Shown: positions 7,394 through 9,602 of the stretch, piece by piece
Position numbering within the stretch: position 1 is the stretch's first letter
How the letters are laid out: the number at the start of each line of letters is the position of its first letter
Source: JAWAFD01 sp964467175
Lineage (GTDB): Archaea > Micrarchaeota > Micrarchaeia > Anstonellales > J096
Length of the DNA stretch: 9,602 nt
Reading direction: 5' to 3'
NCBI GenBank assembly: GCA_964467175.1
Contig: CAYXNY010000042.1
Location: forward strand, 1 to 9,602
Program-made: the position numbers and the translations under genes
The notes under the pieces: model-generated
Database searches by the model: none
Seen by the model: the letters and a program-made list of their open reading frames with translations, nothing else
What the model was told of the DNA's origin: nothing

Positions 7394-8095
7394 TTACTGC
7401 TTTAGTATTCCTTTCAGCTCCTTCCAATAGAACATCGGCCCGTGGAGGCAGACGAGCTTCCCGCCAAGAGCGCAGCTCCCGCATATTCCTATTCCGCATT
7501 TCATGTGCCTTTCCATCAACAGCTGAGCGTTTATGCCGTACCTTTCAGAAATCTCTCCGACGGCAAGAAGCATCGGCTCAGGCCCGCACGCATAGACATT
7601 CTTGTACTTCCTTGTTTTTAGTTCTTTCTCAAGAAGCTCGGTGACAAAACCCTTGTGGCCAAATGTTCCGTCGTTTGTTGCGTATTCAACGCTTTTGTTT
7701 TTTATGAAAATCAAATCATCCTTTGTTTTTGCCCCCACAAGGAGTTTTATTTTTGTTTTCCCGGAAAGGAACCCGACGGGCGCAAGACCGTATCCGCCAA
7801 CAACCCCTATTCCGTTTCCTTTTTTAATCTCAAACCCCCTCCCAAAAGGACCCCGGACAAAAATTTTGCTTCCTTTTTTTAATGAGGCAAGAGAACTGCT
7901 AACCTTTCCAACCTCCTTTACAATAAGGGTGAGGGGGGAGTCGTATGCAACCCCATAAGGTTTCTCCCCTACTCCAGGAAGCCAAACGAGAACAAACTGG
8001 CCTGGCGACGCAGGGAGTTTGCCGTCAAAAACAAGTTTTGCTGTATTTGTATTCAGCATGGCCTTCTGCTTCAGGCTGTATATTCCGTATATCAT
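7394..8095 (-). CDS. pyrK: Dihydroorotate dehydrogenase, electron-transfer subunit
   Basis: PyrK carries FAD and a [2Fe-2S] cluster and moves electrons from dihydroorotate oxidation in PyrD to NAD. The 233-residue protein shows the ferredoxin-reductase-like FAD domain with PGQFVLVWLPG (31-41) and KPYGVAY (45-51), then RGPFGRGFEI (81-90). The nucleotide-binding domain has GVVGGYGLAPVGFL (97-110) and CGPEPML (170-176). The C-terminal cluster motif has Cys200, Cys205, Cys208 and Cys216. The last spacing (seven residues) is shorter than in the Lactococcus protein, as I recall, and fits the compact archaeal form. The start overlaps the pyrD stop by 4 bp (ATGA), so translation is probably coupled; the upstream Shine-Dalgarno match is weak. 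Related sulfide-dehydrogenase or NfnA subunits share this fold, but adjacency to pyrD settles the assignment. Confidence 0.93.
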   Translation of the reverse strand: MIYGIYSLKQKAMLNTNTAKLVFDGKLPASPGQFVLVWLPGVGEKPYGVAYDSPLTLIVKEVGKVSSSLASLKKGSKIFVRGPFGRGFEIKKGNGIGVVGGYGLAPVGFLSGKTKIKLLVGAKTKDDLIFIKNKSVEYATNDGTFGHKGFVTELLEKELKTRKYKNVYACGPEPMLLAVGEISERYGINAQLLMERHMKCGIGICGSCALGGKLVCLHGPMFYWKELKGILKQ

Positions 8096-8979
8096 CCTAC
8101 CATCCTTATCTCTTCAATTTTTTTGTACCTCTCCTTTTTCATGAATTCTTCGAGCTCCTTCGCTATCTGGGAGATCGCATTGTATCCTCTGTAATAAAAG
8201 GCAGAGCCGACCCCGACTGCGTTTGCGCCCGCCATCAGCATTTCCGCCGCATCCGTTCCGGTTGTTATCCCTCCAACTCCGATGATAGGAATCTCAACCG
8301 CTCTTCTTATCTCATAAACCTTCGCAAGAGCTATCGGTTTTATGTACTTTCCGGAAAGTCCTCCGAATTTGTTCGTAAGGATGGGCATCCTTGCCCTCGG
8401 ATCTATTGCCATCGCCTTTACCGTGTTGATCGCGGTTATTCCATCTGCACCGGCCGCTTCTGCTGCCTTTGCGATTTCGGCTACATCGGCGGCATTTGGG
8501 GTAAGTTTTGCAAGCACGGGAATCTTTGTGACTTCTTTTACTCTTCTGACAATTTCTGCGGTTTGGCTTGCATCTGTTGCGATAATTTTTCCATCTACAT
8601 TCGGACAGGAAAGGTTTAGCTCGATCGCGAATGGTTTATATCTATTTAATCTTTCAGCAACATACGCAAAATCTTCCTTGCTTCTTCCGACTATACTTAC
8701 GATCAGCGGCGCTTCCGCCTTTTCTATCACTTTCTCAATTTCGTCGCTGAATTCCTCTATTCCGGGATTGCTAAGTCCGACAGCGTTTATCACGTAATCT
8801 TCTGCAAGAACGGTTGGGTTCTCGTGGCCCTTTATCGGTTCCTTGCTCACGGATTTGCAGGTAACAGCTCCTGCCTGCTTTGAGATTTCTATGAGCGTTG
8901 AGGCTGCTGAGCCGAGAATTCCTGAAGCTAGAATAAAGGGATTTTTCAGTTTTTTTCCAAACAGCGTGGTTTGGAGCAT
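8092..8979 (-). CDS. pyrD: Dihydroorotate dehydrogenase, type 1B catalytic subunit
   Basis: PyrD is an FMN enzyme that oxidises dihydroorotate to orotate, the fourth step of pyrimidine synthesis, in the cytosol. The 295-residue protein begins LQTTLFGKKLKNPFILASG (2-20). It has TCKSV with Lys42, NPGIE (71-75), LNLSCPN with the catalytic Cys125 that marks family 1, AKLTPN with Lys158, and FMN phosphate-binding GGLSG (206-210) and GVGGITTG (234-241), followed by GSAFYYRG. I use the ATG at 8979, not the in-frame GTG at 9027. It matches the usual N terminus, and a TATA-like box lies about 25 bases upstream, whereas the 16 extra residues look foreign to the family. It heads an operon with pyrK; the Cys plus the PyrK partner make it the NAD-linked 1B form. 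Confidence 0.95.
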   Translation of the reverse strand: MLQTTLFGKKLKNPFILASGILGSAASTLIEISKQAGAVTCKSVSKEPIKGHENPTVLAEDYVINAVGLSNPGIEEFSDEIEKVIEKAEAPLIVSIVGRSKEDFAYVAERLNRYKPFAIELNLSCPNVDGKIIATDASQTAEIVRRVKEVTKIPVLAKLTPNAADVAEIAKAAEAAGADGITAINTVKAMAIDPRARMPILTNKFGGLSGKYIKPIALAKVYEIRRAVEIPIIGVGGITTGTDAAEMLMAGANAVGVGSAFYYRGYNAISQIAKELEEFMKKERYKKIEEIRMVG

Positions 8980-8999
8980 GGGGGTATTTTCCAGCCAAC

Positions 9000-9010
9000 A
9001 ATTAAAAACC
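9000..9010 (-). promoter_or_regulatory. TATA-type promoter of pyrDK
   Basis: On the minus strand this reads GGTTTTTAATT, centred about 25 bases before the ATG at 8979, so pyrD is probably leaderless. It partly overlaps the palindrome at 9006-9019. No Shine-Dalgarno site precedes the ATG. Confidence 0.5.
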
Positions 9011-9019
9011 TTAAGGTTT
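9006..9019. promoter_or_regulatory. Perfect 14-bp palindrome in a divergent promoter, possible operator
   Basis: AAACCTTAAGGTTT is its own reverse complement. It lies between, and overlaps the edges of, the TATA-like boxes of pyrD (leftward) and the gene at 9051 (rightward). A dimeric regulator bound here could control both directions. Equally, it could simply reflect two back-to-back promoters with similar upstream bases, because each TATA box is preceded by the same GG. Confidence 0.4.
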
Positions 9020-9026
9020 AAAAACA
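9017..9026 (+). promoter_or_regulatory. TATA-type promoter of the gene at 9051
   Basis: TTTAAAAACA ends 24 bases before the ATG at 9051, so transcription would start within a few bases of the start codon. The bases between them contain no Shine-Dalgarno site, consistent with a nearly leaderless message. Confidence 0.5.
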
Positions 9027-9050
9027 CTAGGATACATAAAAATAAACATT

Positions 9051-9602
9051 ATGAGGTTTAGCAAACTTTTTATTCTTGGGGGGCTTTTAGCCGCAGGGCC
9101 GGGAATTCCGCTACCGGCGCAGATTTCTGCAAAGGAGGTAATAGTCGATTATGGAAAGATCGATGAGCTCGACAGCCTAAAAACAGAGATTATAAGAAAG
9201 ATGGGGGAGGGGGATTATAGAAGGCTCAACGCGATGAAGGCGCTTATTGAGATGAATAAAAGCACTGAAAGAGTACCCGGCCCTTTTGGAGAAGAAAGGG
9301 TGGTTAGGTTTGAAAGTGTAGCAAACTACTTACAAGAGGCTGGAATTTTTGAATTGAAACTTGATACAGGCGGATATCGATTGGAGTGGAGCGAAGAAGC
9401 AAAGAGGTTTTTGGAGAATAAGGGATACACGCCTGAGAATGTTGGAAGGGGGATAATTGAGAGGTGGCAGAAAGACCAACCTATTGGAATGCCTTATTAT
9501 GGAATATTCAAAATCATGGCTGAACAGGTTGCGGAAACAAAAAATCCGGAAGAAGATGCAGAAATTCTTATAAGAAAAGCTGGGGAGAATTATGTTATAA
9601 TG
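9051..9602 (+). CDS. Unrecognised predicted exported protein (3' end missing)
   Basis: An open frame runs from ATG at 9051 to the window edge, 184 codons without a stop. The N terminus looks like a signal peptide: basic MRFSK, a hydrophobic core LFILGGLLAAG (6-16), a Pro-rich stretch and a possible cleavage site near residue 27 (QISA-KE). The rest is highly charged and mostly helical in appearance. Around residues 85-125 the pattern VANYLQEAGIFELKL, then GYRLEW, then EEAKRFLENKGYTPE resembles the recognition-helix and wing layout of winged-helix domains, but that is only a visual resemblance. I cannot assign a family. The gene diverges from pyrDK across a 71-bp promoter region. Codon use (AGA/AGG, ATA, GGA) looks like its neighbours. 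Confidence 0.75.
   Translation, partial: MRFSKLFILGGLLAAGPGIPLPAQISAKEVIVDYGKIDELDSLKTEIIRKMGEGDYRRLNAMKALIEMNKSTERVPGPFGEERVVRFESVANYLQEAGIFELKLDTGGYRLEWSEEAKRFLENKGYTPENVGRGIIERWQKDQPIGMPYYGIFKIMAEQVAETKNPEEDAEILIRKAGENYVIM

Noticed and set aside
7945..8797. Long plus-strand open frames opposite pyrD and pyrK (up to 224 codons)
   Set aside because: They are antisense to complete, conserved pyrD and pyrK and show no domain, promoter or ribosome-binding site of their own.
8980..9027. GTG at 9027 as the pyrD start
   Set aside because: The 16 added residues do not resemble the family N terminus, and the codons would run through the TATA box and palindrome that serve the ATG at 8979.

Overview
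The window looks archaeal. Every intergenic gap carries TATA-like AT-rich boxes at archaeal spacing, and several of these sit so close to the start codon that the transcript would be leaderless. Two genes have strong GGTGA-type Shine-Dalgarno sites, one gene ends in a run of T tracts, and the PyrK protein has the compact iron-sulfur cysteine spacing that I associate with archaeal homologues. A giant, sequon-rich surface protein and a very compact layout would suit a small-genome lineage (for example DPANN), but the sequence alone does not fix the lineage.

Layout. Positions 1-3245 (+) hold the 3' end of a very large surface protein built from about five tandem units of roughly 200 residues, each a paired-cysteine module followed by a fibronectin-III-like module. 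A T-rich terminator follows. Positions 3306-5992 (-) hold a two-gene operon for a 2-oxoacid:ferredoxin oxidoreductase: a fused gamma-alpha subunit, then the TPP and [4Fe-4S] beta subunit, overlapping by 4 bp. A short divergent promoter region (5993-6097) separates it from a predicted exported ChaN/TIKI/EreA-like protein (6098-6871, +). That gene converges on, and overlaps by 29 bp, an ankyrin-repeat gene (6843-7289, -). Positions 7394-8979 (-) hold pyrD and pyrK, the catalytic and electron-transfer subunits of a type 1B dihydroorotate dehydrogenase, again overlapping by 4 bp. A second compact divergent promoter with a perfect 14-bp palindrome lies at 8980-9050. Positions 9051-9602 (+) are the 5' part of an unrecognised exported protein that runs off the window.

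Functionally this is core metabolism (ferredoxin-linked 2-oxoacid oxidation and the redox step of pyrimidine synthesis) interleaved with envelope or secreted proteins of unknown role. No tRNA, rRNA, CRISPR array, transposase or integrase is visible, and I do not see a recognisable defence or mobile system. The most unusual content is the repeat architecture of the surface protein and the exported protein at the right edge. No gene-free stretch reaches 300 bases.
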